Source of the DNA: Achromobacter denitrificans NBRC 15125
Lineage (GTDB): Bacteria > Pseudomonadota > Gammaproteobacteria > Burkholderiales > Burkholderiaceae_B
Length of the DNA: 64,000 bases
Reading direction: 5' to 3'
Assembly: GCF_001571365.1 (NCBI RefSeq)
Contig: NZ_BCTQ01000003.1
Location: forward strand, 62,001 to 126,000
Positions 27,124 through 35,915 of the stretch are shown one piece after another; within the stretch, counting starts at the first letter, position 1; each line of letters starts with the position of its first letter. The translations under genes and the position numbers were made by a program. Below the pieces are notes generated by a model that was given only the letters and a program-made list of their open reading frames with translations, was not told where the DNA came from and searched no databases.

Positions 27124-28083
27124 TCAAGGGGCGAACGTCAACTTGGCTCGCGAGATCAGATCGACCCAGCGCTGCTCCTGTGCCGGCAGCCAGGCGGCGA
27201 GCGCGTCGGCGGGCTCATAGCGCACCAGCGAACCTTGCGCAATGAACGCCTCCCGCAACTTCGGCTCGGCCAATACCTTCGGCAGTACCTGCGTCACCTT
27301 TTCAAGCGCGGCTGCCGGTGTCTTGGCCGGAGCGAGCAGGAATATCGCGGGTGTGGCATCGAAGCCGGGCAAGGTCTCGGCCACCGTGGGCGTCTCGGGC
27401 AAGCCCGGGAAGCGATCGGTACCCAGGACCGCCAGGATGCGGATGCGCCCGGCGCTGGCCTGCGGAATCACCGCGGGCAGGCTTGAGATGGCGGCCGACA
27501 CCTGATCCGACGCCACGGCCTGAACGGCCGGGCTGCCGCCCTTGTAAGGCACGTGCACCATGTCCACGTTCGCCATCGCCTTGATCAGTTCCCCGCCGAG
27601 ATGGTGCATGGATCCGACGCCCACCGAAGCGTAGGTGTAGCGGCCGGGTTCCTTGCGAGCCATCGCCAACAAGTCCGACAGCGAGCCGGCCGGACTGGAC
27701 GCCGGCACCGCCAGCGCCAGCCCCGCGTCGCCCACCATCGCGACAGGCGTAAAGCTGGTGCTCATCCGGTAATTGACTTTCGGGTAGATGTGCGGAGCAA
27801 GCAGCAACGAGGTATCCGCCAGCAGCAGAGTCGCGCCGTCCGGATCCGCCCGCGCCACCACGTCCGCGGCAATCGTGCCGCCTGCCCCGGCGCGGTTCTC
27901 GACCACCACGGGCCGGTCGATGGCCTGCGCCAGCCCCTGCGCCAGCAAGCGCGCCAGCGTATCCACGCCCCCGCCCGGCGAAAACCCGACGACGATCTTG
28001 ACCGGCGTAGTCTGCGCCTGCGCGGCCGGGCTCGCGGCGGCAATGAACGCGGCGGCCGCAAGGCCTGCAGCACGATGGAACAT
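27124..28083 (-). CDS. Bug-family periplasmic solute-binding protein (upstream copy)
   Basis: Second Bug receptor of the cluster, 319 residues from the ATG at 28,083 with AGGAGA upstream. The signal peptide ends at AAQAQ; the mature part has VKIVVGFSPGGGVDTLARLL, ENRAGAGGTIAADVVARADPDG and YASVGVGSMHHLGGELIK. It ends 32 bases before arylmalonate decarboxylase and starts 91 bases after gntR, so the three likely form one transcript. It probably captures the acid that the decarboxylase uses. Confidence 0.9.
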   Translation of the reverse strand: MFHRAAGLAAAAFIAAASPAAQAQTTPVKIVVGFSPGGGVDTLARLLAQGLAQAIDRPVVVENRAGAGGTIAADVVARADPDGATLLLADTSLLLAPHIYPKVNYRMSTSFTPVAMVGDAGLALAVPASSPAGSLSDLLAMARKEPGRYTYASVGVGSMHHLGGELIKAMANVDMVHVPYKGGSPAVQAVASDQVSAAISSLPAVIPQASAGRIRILAVLGTDRFPGLPETPTVAETLPGFDATPAIFLLAPAKTPAAALEKVTQVLPKVLAEPKLREAFIAQGSLVRYEPADALAAWLPAQEQRWVDLISRAKLTFAP

Positions 28084-28174
28084 GGCTAGTCTCCTGTCTC
28101 TGTTTTGGTCAATGGCGCAAAAGCGCCGGGCAACACGAGGCCCCCGGCTTGCGCCGGCAAACGCCTTGCGAGGT

Positions 28175-28951
28175 TCAGTTGATCGGGTTGGAATGCCTGC
28201 CGGCCACGCGCGGGCCGTACAACCAGGCCAGCGTGGCCGCCGCCGGCGCAGCCTGCTCCGCGGCGCGCATGCTTCCCACCGCGGCGAACAGCCCCTGCGG
28301 AAAGCGCTCGGCAAACTCGCGGAACTGCTGCCCGCCCTCGACGATGTGGCGCGTGGCGGCCCGCGAAGCCGCCCCCTCGTCGCCATCCAGCACCGCCTCC
28401 AGAATGCCGGCATGCTCCCGCCACGAACAAGCGAGGCGGCCCGGCTGGTCGAAGTGACGCAGCCGATACGGATGCGTGCGCTTGCGGATCGCCATGATCT
28501 GCTGGATCAGGTAGTCGTTTCCGCTGGCGCGATAAAGGACGTCGTGGAACGCCAGGTTCGCGGCGGCGTAACCGCCTGGGCGCAGCGCGGCCAGGTCCGG
28601 CTCGGCATCGCGATGCGTTGCCAGCAGGTCCCGGCGCCCCGACTGGGTGATCCGTTGGCTCGCCAGCCCCGCGCACAAGCCTTCCAGGTAAGCCAGGGTC
28701 TCGAACATATTGGCCAGTTCGCCAGGCTCAAGCGCTGCCACGAATATGCCGACACGAGGCTTGATGTGCACGTACCCCTGGGCGGAAAGCTGCAGCAAGG
28801 CATCCCGCACGGGTGTGCGCGAAACACCGCAGCGTTGCGCCAGCAAGGTCTCGTCCAGCGCCAGGCCAGGGGGCAGTTCGGCATTGACGATCTGATCCTC
28901 CAGCGTCTGCCGTATCCGGTCGGCCGCCGTGGCGGGGTAAGGCTTCTGCAT
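28175..28951 (-). CDS. GntR-family regulator with FCD domain
   Basis: A 258-residue transcription factor. The winged helix is at residues about 8-75 (LEDQIVNAELPPGLALDETL, then LAQRCGVSRTPVRDALLQLS). The FCD ligand domain follows, with metal-binding His in LAFHDVLYRAS, WREHAGILEAV and ATRHIVEGG. Leading the Bug-decarboxylase cluster, it probably represses it until the acid is present. The gap before the start (28,952-29,199) is a divergent promoter region without an obvious perfect dyad. Confidence 0.9.
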   Translation of the reverse strand: MQKPYPATAADRIRQTLEDQIVNAELPPGLALDETLLAQRCGVSRTPVRDALLQLSAQGYVHIKPRVGIFVAALEPGELANMFETLAYLEGLCAGLASQRITQSGRRDLLATHRDAEPDLAALRPGGYAAANLAFHDVLYRASGNDYLIQQIMAIRKRTHPYRLRHFDQPGRLACSWREHAGILEAVLDGDEGAASRAATRHIVEGGQQFREFAERFPQGLFAAVGSMRAAEQAAPAAATLAWLYGPRVAGRHSNPIN

Positions 28952-29199
28952 GACGATTCCCTAGCTGGCAACAGTGGAATGATTATCGTCAGGGGAATCT
29001 GATATATCAACGCGCCTGCCGGGCGGCCGTCACCTTTTTCGCCATGGCTTTGCGCTTGCAAGAGGGCCCGATACCCTCGAAACTGGATGTCCGCACGATC
29101 GCGGGCGATCGCGATTATTCCGAAACGCCTTCCAGCGTGCATCCAAAGCGTGTAACAGGCTCTTCTTCTAAGACTTCGTCGCCAAACCGGAGGTGGAAA

Positions 29200-30153
29200 A
29201 TGGGAAGGGATATTGGTTCTCGGGCGGCCCGCATGCTGACTTTCGCCGCCACACTGGGATTTTCCAATCTGCTGGGTCTTCCGGCAGCGCATGCGAAGGA
29301 TTGCGCTGGGGCTGAACTCAGGAATGTCGGAGGCGTGGCGCGCGCATGGAAGCTGGCGGATGGAGGTATCGCCGCCTACTCCAAGATGAATATCAACATC
29401 GACGGCTACGCGCGGGCCTACCACCCCCAAAACGCAAGCGCTGGCGCCCTGCTGCACTTGTGCAACGCCGGACGGCCCTATGCGCCCGATGGCACCTCGT
29501 ACAACGCTTCAAAAGACAATCCGACTTGCACGGGGCGCTTCATGGACGACTACGCTCGCATCGGCGCGGCCGGTTGGAAGGACACCTCCGTCGGCGTCAT
29601 CAGGTGGTTTGGCGTTTTGGGGCGAGACCAAGTCCAGCTCAATGGCGTGACTATCAAGTCCGTCGTCCCCGTCCTCCAGAAAGACGGCTCCGGTTTTTAC
29701 GTATCGCCCACCGCGCTAGCGGATAGCACCATCGTCGACGCGGCGGACCAATCAAGATACCTCAATCCGCTGCGCGTGCCCGCCGCCGTCGTTCCGGATT
29801 CAGTCATGGCCCAGGGCGTGAAAATGGGAAGCTTCGGCGTTGCCTACAACAAAGACACGCGCATTGCGGTGCCATTTGTGGTTGGCGACGCCGGGCCGGC
29901 AATAGGCGAAGGCAGCGTCGCGCTGGCGAGACTCGCGGCAGGCCTGGCCATCAAGGACCCCATCCAGCGCAGCGAACGGTACAAAGGCCAGGTCGACGCC
30001 AAAAACGTGCTCTGGATCTACTTCAAAGACGCGCCGGCTCCATATGACAGCACCAAGGAGGCCGCTACCGTCCAGAAGGCTAAGGATGCCTTCCAAGCAT
30101 GGGGCGGCGAGGCGCGCCTGGCGCTCTGTGTGCAGCAGGTGCCGCGGAACTAG
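29200..30153 (+). CDS. Secreted protein with GH75 (chitosanase-like) domain
   Basis: An exported protein of 317 residues from the ATG at 29,200 (AGGTGG upstream). The signal peptide spans about residues 1-32, ending AAHAKDC. The middle shows GSGFYVSPTAL, RYLNPLRVPAAVVP and FVVGDAGPAIGEGSVALARL, a pattern I associate with glycoside hydrolase family 75, where an Asp and a Glu in such a loop are catalytic. Chitosan or another amino-glycan could be the substrate, but activity is inferred and several bacterial members are uncharacterised. Four cysteines suggest disulfides. It stands alone between gntR and a convergent methyltransferase gene. Confidence 0.65.
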   Translation: MGRDIGSRAARMLTFAATLGFSNLLGLPAAHAKDCAGAELRNVGGVARAWKLADGGIAAYSKMNINIDGYARAYHPQNASAGALLHLCNAGRPYAPDGTSYNASKDNPTCTGRFMDDYARIGAAGWKDTSVGVIRWFGVLGRDQVQLNGVTIKSVVPVLQKDGSGFYVSPTALADSTIVDAADQSRYLNPLRVPAAVVPDSVMAQGVKMGSFGVAYNKDTRIAVPFVVGDAGPAIGEGSVALARLAAGLAIKDPIQRSERYKGQVDAKNVLWIYFKDAPAPYDSTKEAATVQKAKDAFQAWGGEARLALCVQQVPRN

Positions 30154-30411
30154 AAGGTGGGCGCTATTGGACGGCAGGGGCAAAACGGTTCCGCCAAATT
30201 GCCCGTAGCGACGTTGGAGGCTCGGCAGGATCGCAAGTTCCATGACGGGCAGCCGATATTGCCATAGGTCAAGAGTCAGACTACCTTCCCCCCCCTTCGC
30301 CACGTCCGCCATGCTGGCGTCGCCCATGGAAATCTTCAAACTATCCGCGAAATCCGGGTTAGTCCGATACCCCGCCGCCTTCCCGGAGGAAAAGATCACA
30401 TTGCTACGCTC

Positions 30412-31167
30412 TTAAGGGCGCCGCGCTTCAAAGCTGATGATTTGGTCGCCCTTTTGTGGGGAGCGTCCGTGCTGGTAGCTGCCTGACGCAACCACATCAA
30501 TGAAACCAGCAGCGCGCAAAGCGAGGATGAACTCCTCGACACCCCACCAACGCAGCTTGAATAGGTCAAGTTCCGTCGCCACCAAGTTCCCATCCCGCCA
30601 ATGCTCATAGCGGAGATGGGAAAGTGTCGTCTGAGCTATGTAATCGGTTTCAACCCGATGATCCGTCAGCGTCAACAGATCACCCTTCTCCGTCACCCAA
30701 CTACGAATAGAACCGGAGGGGCCAAAAAAACCTTCGATCGAGTCGAGGTCTACGATCAGTCTCCCATTGGGAACCAAGTATTGATAAAACCGTTTCAACA
30801 CTGCCGCTGCTAGCGTTACATCCGTAATCAATTGCAGTGATCCTGCCGGGATGATTATGGCGGCAAAGCTCTTGTCGTAAGAGAACCCTTCAAATGTCTG
30901 CCGTGTCAGGTTCGCAGAAATATTCCGCCTTCGACACTCATCCTGGCAATAATCAAGCATCTCTTCTGATGCATCGAAACCTTCGATAGGAAAGCCGGCT
31001 TCGAGCAACGGCACAAAAATTCGACCGTTACCTACGGCAGGCTCCAAAATTGGACCTTCACACTCACTGAGAAGCTGCCGGTAGTACTCCAAATCCCCGA
31101 ATGACCGACCGACTGGCTTATCGAGGTTGTAGACCCAGGATGCAAGCTTTCCATACCGATTTTCCAT
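30412..31167 (-). CDS. Class I SAM-dependent methyltransferase
   Basis: A soluble methyltransferase of 251 residues from the ATG at 31,167 (AGGA five bases upstream; a TTG at 31,182 is the outer limit). SAM-binding motif I is ILEPAVGNGRIFVPLLEAGF near residue 45, motif II the acidic GFDASEEMLDYC. The substrate is unknown; the C-terminal half (LDLFKLRWWGVEEFILALRA) resembles small-molecule methyltransferases. It lies just outside the left end of the genomic island. Codon use is less GC-biased than in the core genes, so it may also be acquired. The 258 bases after it hold no clear gene. Confidence 0.85.
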   Translation of the reverse strand: MENRYGKLASWVYNLDKPVGRSFGDLEYYRQLLSECEGPILEPAVGNGRIFVPLLEAGFPIEGFDASEEMLDYCQDECRRRNISANLTRQTFEGFSYDKSFAAIIIPAGSLQLITDVTLAAAVLKRFYQYLVPNGRLIVDLDSIEGFFGPSGSIRSWVTEKGDLLTLTDHRVETDYIAQTTLSHLRYEHWRDGNLVATELDLFKLRWWGVEEFILALRAAGFIDVVASGSYQHGRSPQKGDQIISFEARRP

Positions 31168-31310
31168 TTCATTCCTAATCAATAACGATGAATAGGCTGT
31201 CGATCTGATTCATCATAGGTCGCATAATCGTCTGGCCCAGCGCTGCGACATTGTCGCGCAACATATCCATCTACAGCGGGATGCTTGGTGCGGCCTCCCG
31301 GTGCGCCAAT

Positions 31311-31333
31311 AAAAAAGGCGCCGAAGCGCCTTT
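31311..31333 (-). terminator. Probable original guaA terminator, separated from guaA by the island
   Basis: Minus-strand AAAGGCGC-TTCG-GCGCCTTT followed by TTTATT, a strong intrinsic terminator. It begins 29 bases past the stop codon in the left copy of the guaA end (31,362-31,380), where the guaA terminator would be before island insertion. The transcript now reaching it would come from within the island. Confidence 0.75.
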
Positions 31334-31361
31334 CTCATTCACCGCGTGACAAACTGCGGGA

Positions 31362-31380
31362 TCACTCCCACTCGATTGTC
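31362..31380 (-). repeat. Left attachment repeat (attL), duplicated guaA 3' end
   Basis: TCACTCCCACTCGATTGTC matches the end of intact guaA at 51,998-52,016 in 17 of 19 bases. Read on the minus strand it encodes Thr-Ile-Glu-Trp-Glu-stop, as guaA does; both differences are synonymous (ACA/ACG, ATC/ATT). It marks the far border of the island. Confidence 0.85.
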
Positions 31381-31887
31381 AATAGGGCCGTGGAGAGCGT
31401 TGTGTGGCAAGGGTTTCGGGTTGGGGTGGGGAGCTTGATACCGTCAGGGATACCGGCCGACTGGTCTCGCTGGGGTGGCCCTGCCAGAGCGGTTTCATGT
31501 AGGCCCATGGTAGCCCATTGAACTGTAGAGCCCCTTCGCGACCTTGCAATTGTCCTGATGGGTCACTTCCAACAGGGAAATCGTACTCCGAAAGCCAGAG
31601 CCCAACGGTACCAGCGACGACTTTCACCACTGTTCTGACGGTATCAGAAATAGCCTCTTCGGAGGAGTTTACGGTATCGGAATCGGGAGGGTGCCCGTGC
31701 TTTGACGGTATCGGCTCCTGAAGCGCCCCAAGTCCCGCTCACCCGATACCGTCAAGTCAGTACCAGGCCGTCCCATGGCGTGCCGCCAAAGCCCATCGAC
31801 TGCGCTAGAAAACCAGACCCCGGTGACTTGGACAGCTAACCTAACTCATCGCGAACTGGTCCCGTCAGCCTATTCAGGTCCACCGTA
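31381..31887. other. Island left end, gene-less, with clustered TGACGGTATC repeats
   Basis: No gene is seen here. A 10-base word recurs in both directions: GATACCGTCA at 31,437-31,446 and 31,745-31,754, TGACGGTATC at 31,636-31,645 and 31,703-31,712, and near copies at 31,449 and 31,669. Related words occur at the right end (51,747-51,840). Irregular spacing at both ends of an integrase-borne island suggests arm-type integrase or excisionase sites; this is inferred. Confidence 0.5.
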
Positions 31888-32316
31888 TCACTTGCCGCTA
31901 TCGCCCTCTCCTCGCGATCGCTTCATATCCAGGTAACCTTGATTGGCCTGCGGATCATCCGCTGCATTGGCCACATCGAGTTCCTGGCCAGCGTCACCAC
32001 CACGACCGTCCAAACCGGGCAAGGCCACCAGTTGCTCGAGCAAGGTACGCTTGGCCGGTGCGTCTCCCAACAGTGGGCGTAAGTACGCATCGAGAGGCTG
32101 GTCATTAGGTCTGAGCAGTTCCTAAGTCAACGCCTCCAGATAGTCAGCCTTGCGACTGCCGGTCCAGTTGATGGAGATGCTTGCCCGGTGGCATAGCTCG
32201 GAATGAACCAAGAGCATAGTGCGCCCATTGCAGTCGAGGTGAAAACGGCCGGTAAACCGGCCGAAAAACTGCGCAATGCCTCTTGCCAGCTTGTACGCAG
32301 CGATATGGCGCCCTAA
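31888..32316 (-). pseudogene. Decayed Fic-family gene, C-terminal remnant
   Basis: The minus strand reads ARGIAQFFGRF, then CNGRTMLLVHSELCHR, a TAG stop at 32,122-32,124, and in the same frame ELLRPNDQPLDAYLRPLLG and LLEQLVALPGLDG up to a TGA at 31,888. This looks like the C-terminal part of a Fic/Doc-type AMP transferase. The core motif HPFxxGNGR is degraded (FHLDCNGR, catalytic His misplaced), there is an internal stop, and no N-terminus remains. The first 74 bases belong to a sequence repeated at the other end of the island. The Fic assignment is from memory. Confidence 0.5.
32243..32316 (+). repeat. 74-bp direct repeat, left copy
   Basis: 72 of 74 bases are identical to 51,559-51,632, in the same orientation. 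It contains the palindrome CGGCCGGT-AA-ACCGGCCG. This copy lies about 0.9 kb inside the left border, within the Fic-like remnant. Confidence 0.85.
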
Positions 32317-32327
32317 CCAAACGACTG

Positions 32328-34592
32328 CTACGCTGCACTAGCCGCTCCATCCTCATCCACCCGATTCAACGGTGACTCACGGCTATGGAATGCGTAATTA
32401 CCAGGAAGTGCCCTTGCCCAAGAGAGAGCCTCTTCAAGGTTCAGGTACAGACTTGCATACGCCTTGCGTAGGAGTCCATCGGGCAAAGCCCAATCCCACT
32501 TCTCGCGCTGCAGGTTGCGGACGTCGACCAGAAGCATGTCGAGCGGCGGAGGCTCATCCACCGCCGCATCGATAAGGGCATCGACGATGCTCTCGATACC
32601 CGAAGCCCCCTTGACGACTTCGATGCCCGGGCCGGCCGCATTGGCCGAATAGCCTCGCCGGCGGAGCAGGCAAGCCAGCGCTTCGTTGGCGGCATCCCCA
32701 AGCCAGGTCAGAAGTACCACTTCCCGCCCTTGGTCCACGACGCAGCCGTTCGCCAGGTTTCGCTCAGCGTAGTTCGCCCTGCCCTCGGCTAGGAACCGCC
32801 TGGCCACTTCATCCAAAAACGGCGGCACCTCGGAGGACTCGAACAATTGGCGCATTCGCTGGTGAACGCGCGTGTGCGTGCGCCCTGTTCCTCCCGAAAA
32901 CAACGGCGGCACCCCGCCACCAGAGCGGACGACGAATATGTTTTTTTGCTCCTCGTCGATGTCTTCCACCAGCCAGGTCCTGCCAGCAAACAGGATACGC
33001 TGACCCACGCTGAGCATCTGCGATACCGGCAAGGTGCCGAGCGTTTTCCCGCCGCAGACGATGCGGAACTCCTCGTCAGCGGCAAACGCGGCATAGAAGG
33101 TGTAGTGGTTGACGAACTTCTCGCCGACACGGCCATGCAGCAGGAGACCGCTGGACTCCTGCATAAGCAGTTCTTTCTGGCCGAGATGGCGAACGAGTTC
33201 CACAAACTCACCTTTGTCTAGCCCCGTGAAAAGGGTCTCGGAAGCACAGAACATCGCGTGGAGTTGTCCGATGGACGCTCCGCCGTTCTGTGCCACATAG
33301 GACAGTATCTGCTGAACCAGCGTCGACAGGTGAACGCCATGCGCCATGGGTGGTTCGAACCAGCCATCCAGGAGCAGCGAGATCATCGCCGTCACCTTCA
33401 CCGTCTCCAGCCGGAGTTCGTCGGCGAGCGACGGCTTCCCGCCAAGCGCGTTCTCCACGCTGTAGCCCCGCAAAATGGCCGGATCTCCCTTGCGGCGACC
33501 CGACCGCCCCAGGCGCTGTCGCAAGCTGGCTACCGACGGTGGCGGGCCGATCTGGGCCACGCTCTTGACGGCGCCAATGTCGATGCCCAACTCCAGCGTG
33601 TTGGTACAGATGGCCGTCGCGGGGAATTCCTTTTGTTTCAGGGCCGCCTCGGTCTCCGAGCGGATCTCCTTCGACAGACTGCCGTGGTGCGGCCAGAACT
33701 CATTGGGCACCTTCTCTTGCGCGCACAGTTTGTTGAGAAGGTGCGTGTAGCGTTCGACCTCACGGCGCGAGTTCGGGAAGACCAGATTGTTCGTGCCGCG
33801 CAAGCCCTGGAACAGATGCAGGGCAATCTTGGCCGGGGTGACAGATTCCGGCTCCTCGTCGCCATCCTCATTGCGCACGGCCAGAGGCTCCTCGTAGCCT
33901 TTGACCAGGATTCTCAGTTCACTGTGGGAGGACTTCGACCCCACCAATGCGACCGAGCCTCCTTGCCCCGGGCGCAGGAAATCGGCAGCCAGGCGCATGT
34001 CACCCAAGGTCGCGGAAAGGCCTACACGCGCTACCTGTCGACCGATGACCCGCTCGATGCGATGCATCAGGGATTGAAGCTGTTTGCCGCGTTCCGATCC
34101 GATGAAGGCGTGAAGCTCGTCGACGACAAAGAACTTCAGCCGGTCGAACACCGCACCGATCGACGTACCTCGATGGCACAACGTTGCCTCCAGGGACTCC
34201 GGCGTGATCAGTAAGACCCCTTGCCGCTTCGCCAGGAAGCGTGCCTTGGCCGAAGAAGAGATGTCGCCATGCCAGGGCCACACCGGAATTTCCAGTTGCT
34301 CGCACAGCCGGTCGAGGCGACCGAACTGGTCATTGATGAGCGCCTTGAGCGGGCTGATGTAGACGATGAGCCCCTGCGACTCCGCCTGAAGCAGGTTTGT
34401 CAGCGCCGGCAGAAATGCCGCTTCCGTCTTGCCGGCGGCCGTGGCGGCGGCCACGATGACGTCACGGTCCGCTTTGACGATCAGCGGAATGGCCGCCTCC
34501 TGGGCATCTCTCAGCGACTCCCAGCCTTCGGCCCATAGGAAACGCTGGATACGCTCGTCTAGCAGGAAGAAGGAAGCGCTGTCGCCGGACAT
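32328..34592 (-). CDS. Shango-type DEAD/DEAH helicase (SngC-like, Lhr-type)
   Basis: A superfamily 2 helicase of 754 residues, third gene of a TerB-ATPase-helicase trio matching the Shango antiphage system. Motifs: Walker A AATAAGKTEAAFLP near residue 50, DExH box VDELHAF, motif III SATLGD, and C-terminal NTLELGIDIG and QRLGRSGRR (motif VI). The C-terminal half resembles Lhr-like helicases. It starts 18 bases after the ATPase gene, so the trio is one operon. It probably acts on phage DNA or replication intermediates; the mechanism of Shango is not settled to my knowledge. Confidence 0.85.
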   Translation of the reverse strand: MSGDSASFFLLDERIQRFLWAEGWESLRDAQEAAIPLIVKADRDVIVAAATAAGKTEAAFLPALTNLLQAESQGLIVYISPLKALINDQFGRLDRLCEQLEIPVWPWHGDISSSAKARFLAKRQGVLLITPESLEATLCHRGTSIGAVFDRLKFFVVDELHAFIGSERGKQLQSLMHRIERVIGRQVARVGLSATLGDMRLAADFLRPGQGGSVALVGSKSSHSELRILVKGYEEPLAVRNEDGDEEPESVTPAKIALHLFQGLRGTNNLVFPNSRREVERYTHLLNKLCAQEKVPNEFWPHHGSLSKEIRSETEAALKQKEFPATAICTNTLELGIDIGAVKSVAQIGPPPSVASLRQRLGRSGRRKGDPAILRGYSVENALGGKPSLADELRLETVKVTAMISLLLDGWFEPPMAHGVHLSTLVQQILSYVAQNGGASIGQLHAMFCASETLFTGLDKGEFVELVRHLGQKELLMQESSGLLLHGRVGEKFVNHYTFYAAFAADEEFRIVCGGKTLGTLPVSQMLSVGQRILFAGRTWLVEDIDEEQKNIFVVRSGGGVPPLFSGGTGRTHTRVHQRMRQLFESSEVPPFLDEVARRFLAEGRANYAERNLANGCVVDQGREVVLLTWLGDAANEALACLLRRRGYSANAAGPGIEVVKGASGIESIVDALIDAAVDEPPPLDMLLVDVRNLQREKWDWALPDGLLRKAYASLYLNLEEALSWARALPGNYAFHSRESPLNRVDEDGAASAA

Positions 34593-34610
34593 GTGTTCAA
34601 ACGCGGACCA

Positions 34611-35915
34611 TCACATCTTGAACGAGGCGAACTCATCGCCGTCGTCCGCCTCGACCTGCTGATCAGTCACGCCGCCGTTGTCCGCGGCAACCTCTATTCC
34701 GCCCAGCAAGTCCTGCCATGCCGCACCAGGGTTCTGATCGAGCACAGCGAGCATGTTGATGAAGGCCGTGATGGTCGTGCGCGGCGTTCGGAAGTAGGTG
34801 TCCCCGATGCGTTTGGAGCAGTGCTCCATGAAGCTGAAGATGCCTTTATCCGGAACGAGAAACTTGTCGGCGTCGCCGAAGGCGTAGACGGAGCGAATTT
34901 TCTGCAGCAGGACGTAGAAGTCCTCGGGCGTGAGACTCGACAGCCGGACCACCGGTCCGCTGTAGTCGACCAAGCCATCCGAGGCGAAGGTGTTCTGCGC
35001 AAGACGACTCTGCAACGCGGGATAACTGTAGAGCCCACGCCGGGTGTCCAGCAGAAACTCCGGCGTCCCGCCGAGCACAAACCCGAGGCCCACGGCTGTG
35101 CCTTGCAGCGAGTCGTTGAGGATACGCAGGATCTGTTCGTAGTTCGCATTGCGGGCCTGCGTGTTGGCCAGCTTGTAGAGATTGACCAGTTCATCCAGGC
35201 CAACTAGCAGGCCAGAAAAGCCGGCCAAGCGCACGAAGCGCGCCATGAGCTTGAGTTGGTCATAGACCTCGGAATCATCGACGATGCTCCGCACGCCGAG
35301 AGCCTGCCTGGCATCGGTCTTGGTTGCGAATTCCCCCCGCAGCCAGCGGATGCCATCGGACTTGAGCTTCTCGTTGCCCTCCTCATAGCCACGACAGTAG
35401 GCAGCAATGACGTCCGCGAAGTCGTAGCCGTTCACCAGTTCGGTCAGTTGGTCGAGCTTCTGGCGCAAGACCGCCTCGGTCGATTGGCTGGATGCCTTGG
35501 CCTCCGTCTTGGCCGTGGCGATGAACTTCTCGACGATGCCCGCAAGCGCGCCCCCATCCGGCTTGGTTCGGGTCGACAGGTTGCGCATGAGTTCGGCATA
35601 GAGCGAACGGGCCTGTCCGCCACTGGCGTGAAGACGCCGGTCCGGGTTCAGATCGGCCGTCGCCACCACGAGCTTCTTCTCCAGGGCCACGGCACGCACC
35701 AGATTCAGGAAGAAGGTCTTGCCAGCACCGTACTCGCCGATGACGACACGGAATGCCGAGCCCCCATCGGCAATGCGGGCGATGTCGGCTACCAGTGTCT
35801 CGATTTCCCGGGCACGGCCGACTTGGATCAGGTGCTGACCGCTGCGGGGCACGACACCCGCACGTAACGATTGGATGACCGCGTCGCGGTCTCTGGGGCG
35901 GATCGGTGCGTTCAT
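34611..35915 (-). CDS. Shango-type ATPase (SngB-like; DUF2791/BREX BrxD-like)
   Basis: A 434-residue P-loop ATPase. Walker A VVIGEYGAGKTFFL is at residues 58-70 and Walker B LLVGLDELVNLY near 240. The N-terminal AVIQSLRAGVVPRSGQHLIQ and overall layout match the BREX-type ATP-binding (DUF2791) family. Its start overlaps the TerB-domain gene by four bases (ATGA) and the helicase gene follows at 18 bases, the order described for Shango. An acidic tail (EADDGDEF) closes the protein. A BREX assignment is rejected because no pglZ, pglX or brxC gene is present. Confidence 0.85.
   Translation of the reverse strand: MNAPIRPRDRDAVIQSLRAGVVPRSGQHLIQVGRAREIETLVADIARIADGGSAFRVVIGEYGAGKTFFLNLVRAVALEKKLVVATADLNPDRRLHASGGQARSLYAELMRNLSTRTKPDGGALAGIVEKFIATAKTEAKASSQSTEAVLRQKLDQLTELVNGYDFADVIAAYCRGYEEGNEKLKSDGIRWLRGEFATKTDARQALGVRSIVDDSEVYDQLKLMARFVRLAGFSGLLVGLDELVNLYKLANTQARNANYEQILRILNDSLQGTAVGLGFVLGGTPEFLLDTRRGLYSYPALQSRLAQNTFASDGLVDYSGPVVRLSSLTPEDFYVLLQKIRSVYAFGDADKFLVPDKGIFSFMEHCSKRIGDTYFRTPRTTITAFINMLAVLDQNPGAAWQDLLGGIEVAADNGGVTDQQVEADDGDEFASFKM

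Noticed and set aside
29800-30399. A 199-codon minus-strand frame over the end of the GH75-like gene
   Set aside because: It overlaps a better supported gene by 350 bases and shows no known motif. The non-overlapping part (30,154-30,399) might be a gene fragment, but I cannot name it.
31437-31754. Repeated TGACGGTATC words as a CRISPR-like array
   Set aside because: The words are 10 bases, in both orientations and irregularly spaced, with no cas genes.
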